64,000 nucleotides of DNA. Source: BJHL01 sp036261855. GTDB lineage: Bacteria; Planctomycetota; Phycisphaerae; Phycisphaerales; UBA1924. Under the pieces are notes generated by a model. The model saw only the letters and a list, made by a program, of their open reading frames with translations, did not search any database and was not told where the DNA came from. This document shows positions 54,134 through 62,903 of the stretch, piece after piece. The DNA lies in assembly GCA_036261855.1 (NCBI GenBank), contig DATAKA010000138.1:9550-73549 (forward strand), in the 5' to 3' direction. The first letter of the stretch is position 1; every line of letters starts with the position of its first letter. A program made the translations under genes and the position numbers.

Positions 54134-54826
54134 TTAGTCCGCCTCGCCTGAACTGGCGGGTGGCGACGAGGCCCCCGAAGCGTTCGGACGACCACCCTGC
54201 TCCCACCGCGTATCCAAGGTGTGCGGCACCTTCAGAAGGTCCAGCACCTTTCCCACCACAAAATCGATCAATTCCTCCACCCGTGTGGGGTTGAGATAAA
54301 AGCCGGGGTTGGGGCTGCACAGCGTCGCTCCGGCCAGGGCGAGCGTCTCCATGTTGCGGATGTCAATGAGCGACAGCGGCATCTCGCGGTGACAGACGAT
54401 GAGCGGCCTCCGCTCCTTCAGCGTCACCATCGCCGCGCGGCAGAGCAGGTTGCTGCCGCTGCCGGTCGCGATCTGCCCCAGGCTCGCGGAGGAGCAGGGC
54501 AAGACCACCATGCCATCGTGCAGGAACGAACCCGAGGCGATGACCGCGCCCACGTCCTTGTGCGGGTGGATCAGGAGCCGCGGCGCGGGCACCGAAGGGC
54601 ACAACTCCGCGGCGCTCAGGTTCTTGATCCCCGCCTCGTCAAAGAGCAGCCGCCGTCCATAGTCCGAGACCACCAGGTGCACCTCGTCCCCGCCGCGGGT
54701 CAGCAGCTCCAGCAGCCTCAGGGCGTAGGCCGCCCCGCTCGCGCCGGAGATTCCCAGCACAAACCGCCGCGGCGAGTGGGTGGCCGGGGGAGCCAGTGGG
54801 GGGGTTGGGAACGGGGGAGAGGGCAC
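54134..54826 (-). CDS. ubiX: Flavin prenyltransferase UbiX
   Basis: About 230 residues. RRFVLGISGASGAAYALRLLELL, VVSDYGRRLL, VLPCSSASLGQIATGSGSNLLCRAAMVTLKERRPLIVCHREMPLS and GATLCSPNPGFY are the signature blocks of UbiX/Pad1. It attaches a dimethylallyl group to FMN to make the prenylated flavin used by UbiD-type decarboxylases. No ubiD is in the window. The start is uncertain: GTG 54826 gives a Pro-rich leader of about 20 residues. The C-terminal 25 residues are a low-complexity Gly/Ser/Ala tail. Confidence 0.94.
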   Translation of the reverse strand: MPSPPFPTPPLAPPATHSPRRFVLGISGASGAAYALRLLELLTRGGDEVHLVVSDYGRRLLFDEAGIKNLSAAELCPSVPAPRLLIHPHKDVGAVIASGSFLHDGMVVLPCSSASLGQIATGSGSNLLCRAAMVTLKERRPLIVCHREMPLSLIDIRNMETLALAGATLCSPNPGFYLNPTRVEELIDFVVGKVLDLLKVPHTLDTRWEQGGRPNASGASSPPASSGEAD

Positions 54827-55002
54827 GGCGTGGGTTCGGTCAAAGCGTAGTGGCGGATGCGAGCGGCCACCCGGGGGCGGTGCAACCTGCCAGGACGGGG
54901 CTGCGCAGGCGGCCAAGTTTGCGCGACACGCAGGATCGCGGGTACACTGGCGCGTACGGACGCGGTGCCCCGTGGGCACATGCCGGGAAGGAGCCTGGAT
55001 TC

Positions 55003-55734
55003 ATGAAGACGTTCTGCGCGCTGGTTCTGGTCGCTGCTGTGGGTGCGGGTGCGGGGGTGGGGGTGGGGTGCCAGCACGTCACCACATACCCCGATGTGCC
55101 CACCGCGCAGGGGTTCACGGAGAACCCCAACACGCCCGCGTGCGAGCAGGCCATGGTGGCATCGGTGCAGTACGTGGCCAGCCGTTGGGCCCCGGGCAAG
55201 CGCGAGTACGACGAGAACCTGACGCCCGGCGGCGCGCCCATGGTGCCGTACGAGATGATCGTCAACCTGCCGATCGGCACCCGCAAGATGTTCTACGAGC
55301 GCATCCCCGCGCAGATCGGTCCCAGCGTGTGGCCCGTCACGCCCGAGACCGTGCAGACCGGCCTGCCGATCTTCCACGTGTCCCGCGTGTGGCTGCGCTT
55401 CAACTCGGGCACCGTCGACGTCCTGCGCCCCGCCACCGAGCTCGGGGCCGGCCCCGATGGCCAGCCGATCTACCAGAAGATCACGCTCACGCTGAAGCGC
55501 GACTTCGGCACGCAGTGGCGCGTGGTCTACGGCCGCACGTGGAGCCCCGGCGACGACACGCCGCCCGAGCTCTACTACGTGCCCGCGCAGGACGACCCCA
55601 ACCAGTACGCCCTGAGCATGTACGAGCGTCAGCAGCAGGCCAACGCGGCGATGGGCCACACTGAAGTGCCGGTCGCCACGGAAGAAGTCCCGGCGACCGA
55701 GCCCACGCTGGGCGCAGCGCCCGAAGGTCAGTAA
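55003..55734 (+). CDS. Putative lipoprotein
   Basis: 243 residues from the ATG at 55003, which has AAGGAG upstream. The signal sequence (CALVLVAAVGAGAGVGVGC) ends in a lipobox-like cysteine at residue 23. The mature part contains MVASVQYVASRWAP, VPYEMIVNLPIGTRKMFYERI and RDFGTQWRVVYGRTWSPGD, then an acidic Pro/Glu tail. No family recognised. A membrane-anchored extracytoplasmic protein is inferred. Confidence 0.82.
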   Translation: MKTFCALVLVAAVGAGAGVGVGCQHVTTYPDVPTAQGFTENPNTPACEQAMVASVQYVASRWAPGKREYDENLTPGGAPMVPYEMIVNLPIGTRKMFYERIPAQIGPSVWPVTPETVQTGLPIFHVSRVWLRFNSGTVDVLRPATELGAGPDGQPIYQKITLTLKRDFGTQWRVVYGRTWSPGDDTPPELYYVPAQDDPNQYALSMYERQQQANAAMGHTEVPVATEEVPATEPTLGAAPEGQ

Positions 55735-55743
55735 CACCTCGCA

Positions 55744-57279
55744 GTGCAACCGGGGAGGGCTTTCGTGGACGAAGGTCCGCTCACGCAACCGGTCGAGGGG
55801 GGTGTGCAGACCATCCCTCCGCTGCACACACTGTCCTTCCCGCAGGGCAACAGCGTGCAGAGCGTCGCGATCGCGCCGGACTGTGCGACGGCGTACGTCA
55901 ATATCCACGTACCGACGTTCGACTTCGGCGCGTTCCTCGACACCGTCGTGCCGTTGGCAACTTCCACGTTCGGTATCGTGCTTGGGGTCATCACGATTGT
56001 GATGGTGGTCCGGGTCCTGCGGCGTCGGCGCACCAAAGGGCTCCCGTACTGCCGGTCCTGCAACTACTGCCTCGATGGGCTTCCACAGGGCTCCGGCACC
56101 TGCCCCGAGTGCGGCGCGGACCTGTCGCTCCGGAAGCCGGTCATGGGTCAGTCGGTGTGGCGTCGTGTGCGCTCAGCCACGATTCTCTCCGTCGTGGCTT
56201 TGGGCGTCGCGGTCGGCGGATACCTCATCAAGCGTCGGGTCTACTCGTTCCAGTCCACCGGCTGGAACTCGCGCGCCGTCGCCCAGTGGCTTACCGGCAA
56301 GCCGTTCGTGGCACGCCTTCCTTCATGGTGGTGGTCCAGCGGCGAGGTCATTCTCGCCGTGGATACCACCACCGGCTCGTGGCGTGTCGTCACCGAGCGT
56401 GTGCTCGCGTCCTACTTCGAACTCGCCCTCACGCCCGATGGGGGTGGCATTTACCTCCAGTCGCCCAAGCGTGACGGTCTCGATCTGGTCTCCACCGTGG
56501 ACGGCAGCGAACTCGCCCGTCTGCGCTGCGGCGAATCCGTCGACTTCGGTGTCAACGCCCGCGCCGTCATCGGCCACAGCCCGAACGGCACCGAGACATG
56601 GCTGAGCGGCGTCATGGGGCAGAAGCGCGAGAAAGCTGTTGCGATCTGCTGGAACAGGTCCACCGGCGCGTGGCGTGTCGCCGCGTCGCGTGACAGCTAC
56701 GCGGGATCCTGGGCCGCCCACTTCATCCTCGCGCCCGGCACGCCCGGGCAGCACCTGCTCTCCTACCCGGACTTCATGGAAGCCTTCCCCACCAAGACCT
56801 TCGAGGTGCAGTGGCACGACGCCGCCGGCACAGTCGTCTCCAAGGTCGATCTTGGACCCAAAATCGCGTACAACGGCACGCCAATCGCCTTCTCGCCCGA
56901 CGGCACCACCCTCCTCGCCGGCGGCAACCACCAGAGCCCGGACCTCTTCGCGTTCGACGTCGCCTCGCTCCTCCGTGGTGAAGCGAATCCCGCCCCACTC
57001 CGCGCCGCCCGCGGCTCGAACGACCTGAGCGGACTTTCCATCCCGCCGGGGCGCTCCGACATCCTCATGTACGAGCAGTTCCAGCACGTGCGCATCGCAA
57101 GCCCATCCACCGGTCAACCCAGGTACACGCTCACCCTTTCCTCCGGCCTCTACGGCGTCAAGCCCGTCATCAGCGATAACGGCCGCTGGGTCGCCGCGAC
57201 CGCGCAGCGGGGCACCACCGGCACCAACTGGTCGCACGACCTGCTCATCTGGCGGCTGCCGGACGACGAGGGGCCCTGA
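55744..57279 (+). CDS. Zinc-ribbon membrane protein with beta-propeller-like domain
   Basis: 511 residues from a GTG start nine bases after the lipoprotein gene. A membrane helix (TSTFGIVLGVITIVMVVRVL) and a zinc ribbon (CRSCNYCLDGLPQGSGTCPECG, residues about 103-124) are followed by a second helix (TILSVVALGVAVGGYLI). Then comes a long WD40/propeller-like region with repeated LALTPDGGGIYLQS, IAFSPDGTTLLAGGNH and VISDNGRWVAATAQ phrases. Likely a membrane-bound propeller protein of unknown partner. The ribbon is shared with other proteins in the window. Confidence 0.8.
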   Translation: MQPGRAFVDEGPLTQPVEGGVQTIPPLHTLSFPQGNSVQSVAIAPDCATAYVNIHVPTFDFGAFLDTVVPLATSTFGIVLGVITIVMVVRVLRRRRTKGLPYCRSCNYCLDGLPQGSGTCPECGADLSLRKPVMGQSVWRRVRSATILSVVALGVAVGGYLIKRRVYSFQSTGWNSRAVAQWLTGKPFVARLPSWWWSSGEVILAVDTTTGSWRVVTERVLASYFELALTPDGGGIYLQSPKRDGLDLVSTVDGSELARLRCGESVDFGVNARAVIGHSPNGTETWLSGVMGQKREKAVAICWNRSTGAWRVAASRDSYAGSWAAHFILAPGTPGQHLLSYPDFMEAFPTKTFEVQWHDAAGTVVSKVDLGPKIAYNGTPIAFSPDGTTLLAGGNHQSPDLFAFDVASLLRGEANPAPLRAARGSNDLSGLSIPPGRSDILMYEQFQHVRIASPSTGQPRYTLTLSSGLYGVKPVISDNGRWVAATAQRGTTGTNWSHDLLIWRLPDDEGP

Positions 57280-57324
57280 GCACGCCCGCCACGCGGTCCA
57301 CCCGCCGCGCGGGTAACATCGCGC

Positions 57325-58323
57325 ATGGCGATTGATGCGACCACGCGTGTGCAGCACCTGCTGGGCCTTCAGGGCATGGCCCCATCGGACCTGCGGTCGC
57401 TCCTGAGCTCTGCCCACGAGGTCGCCACCGCCCGCGGAAACGTCGGCACGCCCCTGGCCGGCACGGTCGTCGCCAACCTCTTCTTTGAGGACTCCACCCG
57501 CACGCGCCTCTCTTTTTCCGTCGCCGCGAAGCGCCTGGGCGCCGACGTCATCGACCTTCTGGGCGGCAACAGCAGCGTGAGCAAGGGCGAGACGCTCATC
57601 GACACCGCCCGCAACATCGAGGCGATGGGTGTCGCGGCCTTCGTCGTCCGCGCCCGCCAGAGCGGCTCCTCCGCCCTCATCGCGCGCCACGTGAACGTGC
57701 CCGTGCTCAACGCCGGTGACGGCCGCCACGAGCACCCCACCCAGGGCCTGCTCGACATCTACACCCTCTGCGAGCACTTCAACCGCACGAAGACGTTTGA
57801 CCTCTCCGGCCTGCGCATCGCGATCGTGGGCGATGTCAACGCCTCCCGCGTCGCTCGAAGCAACATCGCCGGTATGACGACGCTGGGCGCCGAAGTTACC
57901 TGCATCGGTTCCCCGGCCCTCGCCCCTCGCTCGCTCGAAACACTGGGCTGCCGCGTGACCGAGGACCTCGACAGCGTCCTCGCCACCATGGACGCCGTCA
58001 TGATGCTCCGCATCCAGTTCGAGCGGTATGACGGCGGGGGTGGGGGTGGGGGGGGCAAGGACGCCGGCGCGCCGGACAAAAAGCCCAACGTCATCGCCAG
58101 CGTCCGCGAGTACCGCGCCCGCTACGCCCTGACCGCCGAGCGCGAGCAACGCATGAAGCCCGGCGCGGTCGTCATGCACCCCGGTCCCATCAACCGCGGC
58201 ATCGAGCTCGACGCCGAAGTCGCCGATGGCCCTCGCAGCCTCATCCTCCGCCAGGTCACCAACGGCGTGTACGTCCGCATGGCGGCGCTCCGCGGGCTGA
58301 TGAGCGGGCCGCTGGAGGCCTAG
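57325..58323 (+). CDS. pyrB: Aspartate carbamoyltransferase catalytic subunit
   Basis: 332 residues. It makes carbamoyl aspartate in pyrimidine synthesis. The carbamoyl-phosphate loop FFEDSTRTRLSF, the HPTQGLLDIYT motif and the C-terminal MHPGPINRG are complete. An unusual run of eight Gly codons (residues 237-244) sits in the region corresponding to the flexible 240s loop, encoded by G5-T-G5-T-G8. It is followed after 27 bp by gmk, so the pair links pyrimidine and guanine nucleotide supply. No pyrI is visible. Confidence 0.96.
   Translation: MAIDATTRVQHLLGLQGMAPSDLRSLLSSAHEVATARGNVGTPLAGTVVANLFFEDSTRTRLSFSVAAKRLGADVIDLLGGNSSVSKGETLIDTARNIEAMGVAAFVVRARQSGSSALIARHVNVPVLNAGDGRHEHPTQGLLDIYTLCEHFNRTKTFDLSGLRIAIVGDVNASRVARSNIAGMTTLGAEVTCIGSPALAPRSLETLGCRVTEDLDSVLATMDAVMMLRIQFERYDGGGGGGGGKDAGAPDKKPNVIASVREYRARYALTAEREQRMKPGAVVMHPGPINRGIELDAEVADGPRSLILRQVTNGVYVRMAALRGLMSGPLEA
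58036..58055 (+). repeat. G-run with G-quadruplex potential inside pyrB
   Basis: G5-T-G5-T-G8 on the coding strand, in frame as Gly codons. Four or more runs of G3 can be drawn with one- or two-base loops. Confidence 0.7.
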
Positions 58324-58350
58324 CGTCCGCCCCCTGAGCCGAGAGAGATC

Positions 58351-59007
58351 ATGACCACCCCGCCCTCCACCCCATCTTCGACCCACCGCCTCCCCACCGA
58401 CACCGACGACGGCCTGCTCCTCATCATCTCGGGCCCCTCGGGCGTGGGCAAGACCACCATCACCCGCGGCGTCGAGCGTTCCATTGCGGACAGCGTCTTC
58501 AGCGTTTCCTGCACCACCCGCGCCCGCACAACCGTGGATGTCGAGGGCGTTGATTACCACTTCGTGACCGACGACGAATTCGAGGCCATGAAGGCCCGGG
58601 GCGAGTTCCTCGAAACCGCCGGCGTCTACGGCAAGAAGTACGGCACCCCCAAGGGCCCCGTGCTCGAGCACCTGCGCCGCGGCCGCCTTGTGATCCTCGA
58701 AATCGACGTCCAGGGCGCGATCCAGGTGAAGCAGCAGGTGCCCGTCGCCTTCGCGGTCTTCATCAAGCCCCCCAGCGAGCAGGAACTCCTTCGCCGCCTG
58801 CGCGAGCGCAAGCGCGAAGGCAGCGACCAGATCGAGAAGCGGTTCCGGGCCGCAACACAGGAAATGCACCTGGCCGAAACCTGCGGCGTCTACGACGTCT
58901 TCCTCGTGAACGACACGATCGACCACTCGATCAAGCTCGCGGTGGAGGTCGTCCAGGCCGAGCGCAAGCTCCGCCGCGAGCGAAGCACCCCGCGTCCCAG
59001 GCCCTGA
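58351..59007 (+). CDS. gmk: Guanylate kinase
   Basis: 218 residues. P-loop SGPSGVGKTTITRGV, the GMP-binding SCTTRAR...EGVDYHFV and VYGKKYGTPKG, and LVILEIDVQGAIQVK identify guanylate kinase, which converts GMP to GDP with ATP. The first 24 residues are a Pro/Thr-rich leader that may be longer than the active enzyme needs. It follows pyrB. Confidence 0.96.
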   Translation: MTTPPSTPSSTHRLPTDTDDGLLLIISGPSGVGKTTITRGVERSIADSVFSVSCTTRARTTVDVEGVDYHFVTDDEFEAMKARGEFLETAGVYGKKYGTPKGPVLEHLRRGRLVILEIDVQGAIQVKQQVPVAFAVFIKPPSEQELLRRLRERKREGSDQIEKRFRAATQEMHLAETCGVYDVFLVNDTIDHSIKLAVEVVQAERKLRRERSTPRPRP

Positions 59008-59040
59008 ACGTGCCGCGCCACGCACCCGCTGGCAGCCAGT

Positions 59041-60006
59041 TCAGCCGCGTGCCGCACGGAATGCCGTCCGCAACGACCCGGGCACGCTCCTCTCGTCCCA
59101 CCTCTTCCTGAACACATCAAGCGCGCGCGGCACGCCCAGCGCGTACAGCCACTCCTGCCTCTGCCGCTTGGGTGCCTGCTCGATGTGCCCCGGCGAGACG
59201 TTGCACAGCGGCGGGCCGTCCGGTGGATTCGTGCTGCCCGCGATGTGCCGCGACACTTCTTCACTCCACGACAAGAGCCGCGGGTCGTTATCCGCCACAA
59301 CCCACGACTCCGGGTCCGCCTGCGTCCAGTGCTCCCCGTGCGGGTCCATCTTCGCCATCTCTGCCCGGTTGCTCAGCCGGTCCAGCACCTGCGGCAGGTT
59401 CCGCCAGCGGTAGTGCAGCACGGGGATGCGCACGCGCGCTGCGAGCCCCGGGTTGAACGGATTGGGCTGCCCGGGTGCCCAGCGCATGCCGCGCCGGAAC
59501 CGGAACCACCGCGCATCAAACCACATCCGCGTGTCCACGATGAACTGCCTGCGCGCTGCGCGGATATCGGCGGGAGTCGTCACGGTGGTGGGGGAGGTGG
59601 GGCTTCTGTTCCATTCCTCCCACAGCGACCGCGTCATCGGGAAGTCGTAGTGCTGCGCAAACACGCGGCCCTCGCGCCGGGTCACAAAGCGATCGACAAA
59701 CTCAGGCGGCGGCACGTGGTAGAACTCGTCCGCGTCCACCCGGCCGAACCAGTCGCCATCCCGCATCGTGCCGCGGACCGCCTCGAACATGACGCCGCGC
59801 AGGCTGACATCGCCGGTCAGCGGTGCCGACGCAAAGGGCCGCAGCCGCTTCTCCCGCAGCGCCATCTCGCGCACCAGGTCCCACGAGCCGTCGGTGCTCC
59901 CCGTGTCCAGCACGTGCACCGCCCCGCAGAACTCCAGCAGGTGCGGCAGCGTCTGCGGCAGGATGTCCGCCTCGTTGCGCACCAGGAGGAAGGCGTGGAA
60001 GGTCAT
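59041..60006 (-). CDS. Family 2-type glycosyltransferase
   Basis: 321 residues from the ATG at 60006. The GT-A start FHAFLLVRNEADILPQTLPHLLEFCGAVHVLDTGSTDGSWDLV and the metal-binding DADEFYHVP motif (GDWFGRVDADEF) define a GT2-like family. It is cytosolic, with no transmembrane helix. The sugar donor and acceptor are not predictable. Later aromatic and Arg-rich parts (RFRRGMRWAPGQPNPFNPG, VLHYRWRNLPQVL) fit acceptor contacts. It is convergent with gmk, 33 bp apart. Confidence 0.9.
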   Translation of the reverse strand: MTFHAFLLVRNEADILPQTLPHLLEFCGAVHVLDTGSTDGSWDLVREMALREKRLRPFASAPLTGDVSLRGVMFEAVRGTMRDGDWFGRVDADEFYHVPPPEFVDRFVTRREGRVFAQHYDFPMTRSLWEEWNRSPTSPTTVTTPADIRAARRQFIVDTRMWFDARWFRFRRGMRWAPGQPNPFNPGLAARVRIPVLHYRWRNLPQVLDRLSNRAEMAKMDPHGEHWTQADPESWVVADNDPRLLSWSEEVSRHIAGSTNPPDGPPLCNVSPGHIEQAPKRQRQEWLYALGVPRALDVFRKRWDERSVPGSLRTAFRAARG

Positions 60007-60037
60007 CAAACCAGCCTAGGCGCGTGCCCCTTGAACT

Positions 60038-61129
60038 TCACCGCCTTCGGCGCAATGCACCCACAAGCACAACCGGCGCGACCGCGATGGCTCCGGGCGC
60101 GGGGATGGCGAGCGACAGAATGAAGCCCCTCTTGACGCCCCCTTGCGTCAGGTTCCCTGCGAATACCAGCCCGTCCTCGGAGATCCCCGTTACATTCACG
60201 AAGTTGAGCCCGGTCACGTTGACGCCCTCGCTCGCGGCGAAGTCGTAGAAGCTCCGCGTGCCGTGCGCCGCGTCCCAGATGAACGCGTCGTTGTTCGTGC
60301 TGCTGGATGGACCCCCGGCGATGATGCTCGCGTCGGCGTTCATCGCGCGGGCCGCGCCCTTGGCCGCTGGGATGTACTGCGGCGCGCCGTTGGGCCCGTT
60401 CCACCGCACCGGCAGGCCCTGCAGGCCGCCCAGGAGCACCGTCCCATCGTTGCTGACATCCGCAACTTCCCCGGCCTCGAACGGCACAAAGGTGGGCATG
60501 AGGCGCAGGCCGCCCGCCATGTCCCAGCAGAACGCACGCTTGTTGCCGATCGGGTCGTAGGCGTACCCCGCGACCAGCGACGCGTCGTAGTTCGAGTCCA
60601 CGGTGAAGTTGAAGATCGTGTCCGGCACCAGCCCGTGGTACAGCCACCCCTGCCCGGGCAGCCACGAGGCACAGTCGATGTTCCCCGCGTCTTCGTGTGC
60701 GCCCAGCACCTGCTGCCCATCTCCCGAGAGGCCGTACGCGAAGGTCACGCGGTCCGGCGTGGATGTCACCATGGTGTTCGTCAGTGTGTCAAAGCGGAAC
60801 GCCGCGGCGAGCGGCGTGCCGCTCGGCACGTTCGCGCTGCCACCCACGTACCGCCCGTTTGCAGACACGCCCCGCGCGACAGACACCGAAAGTCCCGTGA
60901 TCGCCGGGAGCGACACGACCGAAGGCTGCCCCGTCCGCCAGTACAGGCCGTGCGTGCCCCCCTGCGTCGCATACCCCACCGCCGTCGTGCCGTCCGAAGA
61001 CAGCCGCGTGATGGAGCCCGAGCCGAGCGGCACCGTCTGGAACGTGGCCCCCAAAGCGCCCGTGGCGAGCACGCCACAACCAACGGCGGCCAAGACCGTC
61101 GCGAACACGTCACACGAGGTGCGAGCCAT
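60038..61129 (-). CDS. Exported repeat protein with PEP-CTERM-like sorting tail
   Basis: 363 residues from the ATG at 61129, with GGAG upstream. A signal peptide (VFATVLAAVGCGVLATGALGA) is followed by short repeats such as SSDGTTAVGYATQGG, SANGRYVGGSAN, SNDGTVLLGGL and SEDGLVFAGNL, resembling HAF-type propeller repeats. The C terminus (IPAPGAIAVAPVVLVGALRRRR) is a Pro-Ala-Pro-Gly motif, a hydrophobic helix and a basic end, as in PEP-CTERM sorting signals. An exosortase-type enzyme elsewhere in the genome would be expected to process it. Confidence 0.85.
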   Translation of the reverse strand: MARTSCDVFATVLAAVGCGVLATGALGATFQTVPLGSGSITRLSSDGTTAVGYATQGGTHGLYWRTGQPSVVSLPAITGLSVSVARGVSANGRYVGGSANVPSGTPLAAAFRFDTLTNTMVTSTPDRVTFAYGLSGDGQQVLGAHEDAGNIDCASWLPGQGWLYHGLVPDTIFNFTVDSNYDASLVAGYAYDPIGNKRAFCWDMAGGLRLMPTFVPFEAGEVADVSNDGTVLLGGLQGLPVRWNGPNGAPQYIPAAKGAARAMNADASIIAGGPSSSTNNDAFIWDAAHGTRSFYDFAASEGVNVTGLNFVNVTGISEDGLVFAGNLTQGGVKRGFILSLAIPAPGAIAVAPVVLVGALRRRR

Positions 61130-61297
61130 GTTGTATCTCCTTCGCCCGCGCGGAACGAGGACCGCGGGCGATACTGAAAATGGTACAGCATCAACCGAAC
61201 TGTTCATAGGACTATCGGCCGTTCACCCGCGGTTTAAATGCGAGCACTTTCCCCTGAATTCTGCCTGTCGCCCGCGTTCTGTTCGCTATCCTTTCGC

Positions 61298-62422
61298 ATG
61301 CGAGCCATCATCACCGGCCAGATCGGCATGGAAAAGAAGCCCTACATCGACGCCACCGCGCGCTTCGCCGGTGAGCAGGGGGAGAACCTCCGCGTCTACC
61401 ACGTCGGCGACCTCATGTACCGCGAGGGCACCGACGTCCGCCCCGGACGCATCCTGGACCTCCCCATCAGCCGCCTCAACTCCCTCCGCCGCGCCGCGTT
61501 CAAGGACGTCATCAGCTCCTCTCAGAGCGAGAAGAACATCGCCGTCAACACCCACGCCACCTTCCGCTGGCGACACGGCCTCTTCAGCGCCTTCGACTAC
61601 GACCAGATCGCGGCCATGAAGCCCGACCTCTTCATCTGCCTCGTGGACAACATCGAGGTCGTCCACGACCGCCTCCACAAGGAGCACGAGATCGACGCCA
61701 CGCTCAAGGACTGCATGGTCTGGCGCGAGGAGGAAATCCTCGCCACCGAGCTCATGAGCAAGGCGATCCCCGGCAGCCAGTTCTACATCCTCTCCCGCGG
61801 CCGCCACCAGATGACGACCCGCACCGCCTTCCGCCTCACCTGCCGTCCGGGCCTCAAACGCGTCTACCCCTCCTTCCCCATGAGCCACGTCGTGGACATG
61901 CCCGACGTGCTCGCGGAGATCGACCAGTTCCGCGCCGACCTCGCCGAACACTTCATCACGTTCGACCCCGGTGACGTGGACGAGAAACTCCTCCTGGAGC
62001 GCGCCATCGCCGCGGCGCGGGACGGCAAGGAGTTCATCGATGTCGCCCCGCATTCCTTCGGCGGCGCGAAGGCCGGCGACCAGCCCATCAAGGTCCGCGT
62101 CCGCGAAGTCCTGGACATCGCCGGCGACATCGACGGCCAGATCTACATGCGGGACTTCAAGCTCATCGACCAGTCCGACATGATCGTGAGCCTCGTGCCC
62201 GAACTCCCCGGCGGCATCCCCGGCCTCTCCAGCGGCGTCGAACGCGAACTCCACCACGCCTTCGAGCACACCAAGGAAGTCTTCGTCGTCTGGAAGCCCA
62301 AGAAGCACCCCAGCCCGTTCATCACCGAGACGGCGACCCGCATCTTCCGCAGCACCGCCGAGGCCCTCAAGTACTTCGAGGAGAACGGGTACTACGGCGA
62401 ACGCAACCTCTTCGGGCACTGA
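61298..62422 (+). CDS. Adenylate-kinase-like nucleotide-binding protein
   Basis: 374 residues from the ATG at 61298. The N terminus (MRAIITGQIGMEKKPYID) aligns in position with a P-loop but reads GQIGMEKK, lacking the Ser/Thr after Lys. The next phrases (VYHVGDLMYREG, IAVNTHATFRW, PDLFICLVDNIEVVHDRL) resemble archaeal-type adenylate kinases (AdkA). The C-terminal 200 residues are of unknown fold (DQSDMIVSLVPELPGGIPGLSSGVEREL). Perhaps a regulatory or altered nucleotide kinase. No signal peptide. Confidence 0.78.
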   Translation: MRAIITGQIGMEKKPYIDATARFAGEQGENLRVYHVGDLMYREGTDVRPGRILDLPISRLNSLRRAAFKDVISSSQSEKNIAVNTHATFRWRHGLFSAFDYDQIAAMKPDLFICLVDNIEVVHDRLHKEHEIDATLKDCMVWREEEILATELMSKAIPGSQFYILSRGRHQMTTRTAFRLTCRPGLKRVYPSFPMSHVVDMPDVLAEIDQFRADLAEHFITFDPGDVDEKLLLERAIAAARDGKEFIDVAPHSFGGAKAGDQPIKVRVREVLDIAGDIDGQIYMRDFKLIDQSDMIVSLVPELPGGIPGLSSGVERELHHAFEHTKEVFVVWKPKKHPSPFITETATRIFRSTAEALKYFEENGYYGERNLFGH

Positions 62423-62448
62423 ACCGGACGTGCTTCTTAGGAGCGCCC

Positions 62449-62796
62449 ATGCGCCCCAACGCCGACGACATCCGCCTCGCCCGATGGCTCTGCGTCTGCG
62501 TGCTCCGCACCGCAGCGTTGGTCCTTCTGCTCATCGCAGCGGCCGGCCTTGCCACAGGCTGGGGCGCCTACTCCCGTGAATCGCTCCGCGCCGGCGCCGG
62601 CCTCGCGCCCGCCACCTCTCTCTGGCACTGGTTCCACACGCAGTGGACGCTCGCCCTCACCGCCGCCGGGCTCCTGATCGCGTCGCGCCTCCTCCTTCGG
62701 TTCCTCATCCCCGCGGCGCACACTGGCTGCCCCACCTGCGGGTACGACATGACCGGCCTCACCGGCAAGCCATGCCCCGAATGCGGGAAGGCGTAA
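62449..62796 (+). CDS. Small zinc-ribbon membrane protein
   Basis: 115 residues with two membrane helices (AALVLLLIAAAGLATGWGAY and WTLALTAAGLLIASRLLLRFL) and a C-terminal ribbon CPTCGYDMTGLTGKPCPECG (residues about 93-112). It repeats the ribbon seen at 2375, 22878 and 55744. No function recognised. Confidence 0.82.
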   Translation: MRPNADDIRLARWLCVCVLRTAALVLLLIAAAGLATGWGAYSRESLRAGAGLAPATSLWHWFHTQWTLALTAAGLLIASRLLLRFLIPAAHTGCPTCGYDMTGLTGKPCPECGKA

Positions 62797-62903
62797 ACAG
62801 ACCGGTGAACCCACCCCATCAGTACGATTCGCACGATCCTCGGAATCGGGTATCCTGTCTCCCCGGTTCCCCAGCACGACCGCACTCCATCCAAGGAACA
62901 CCC

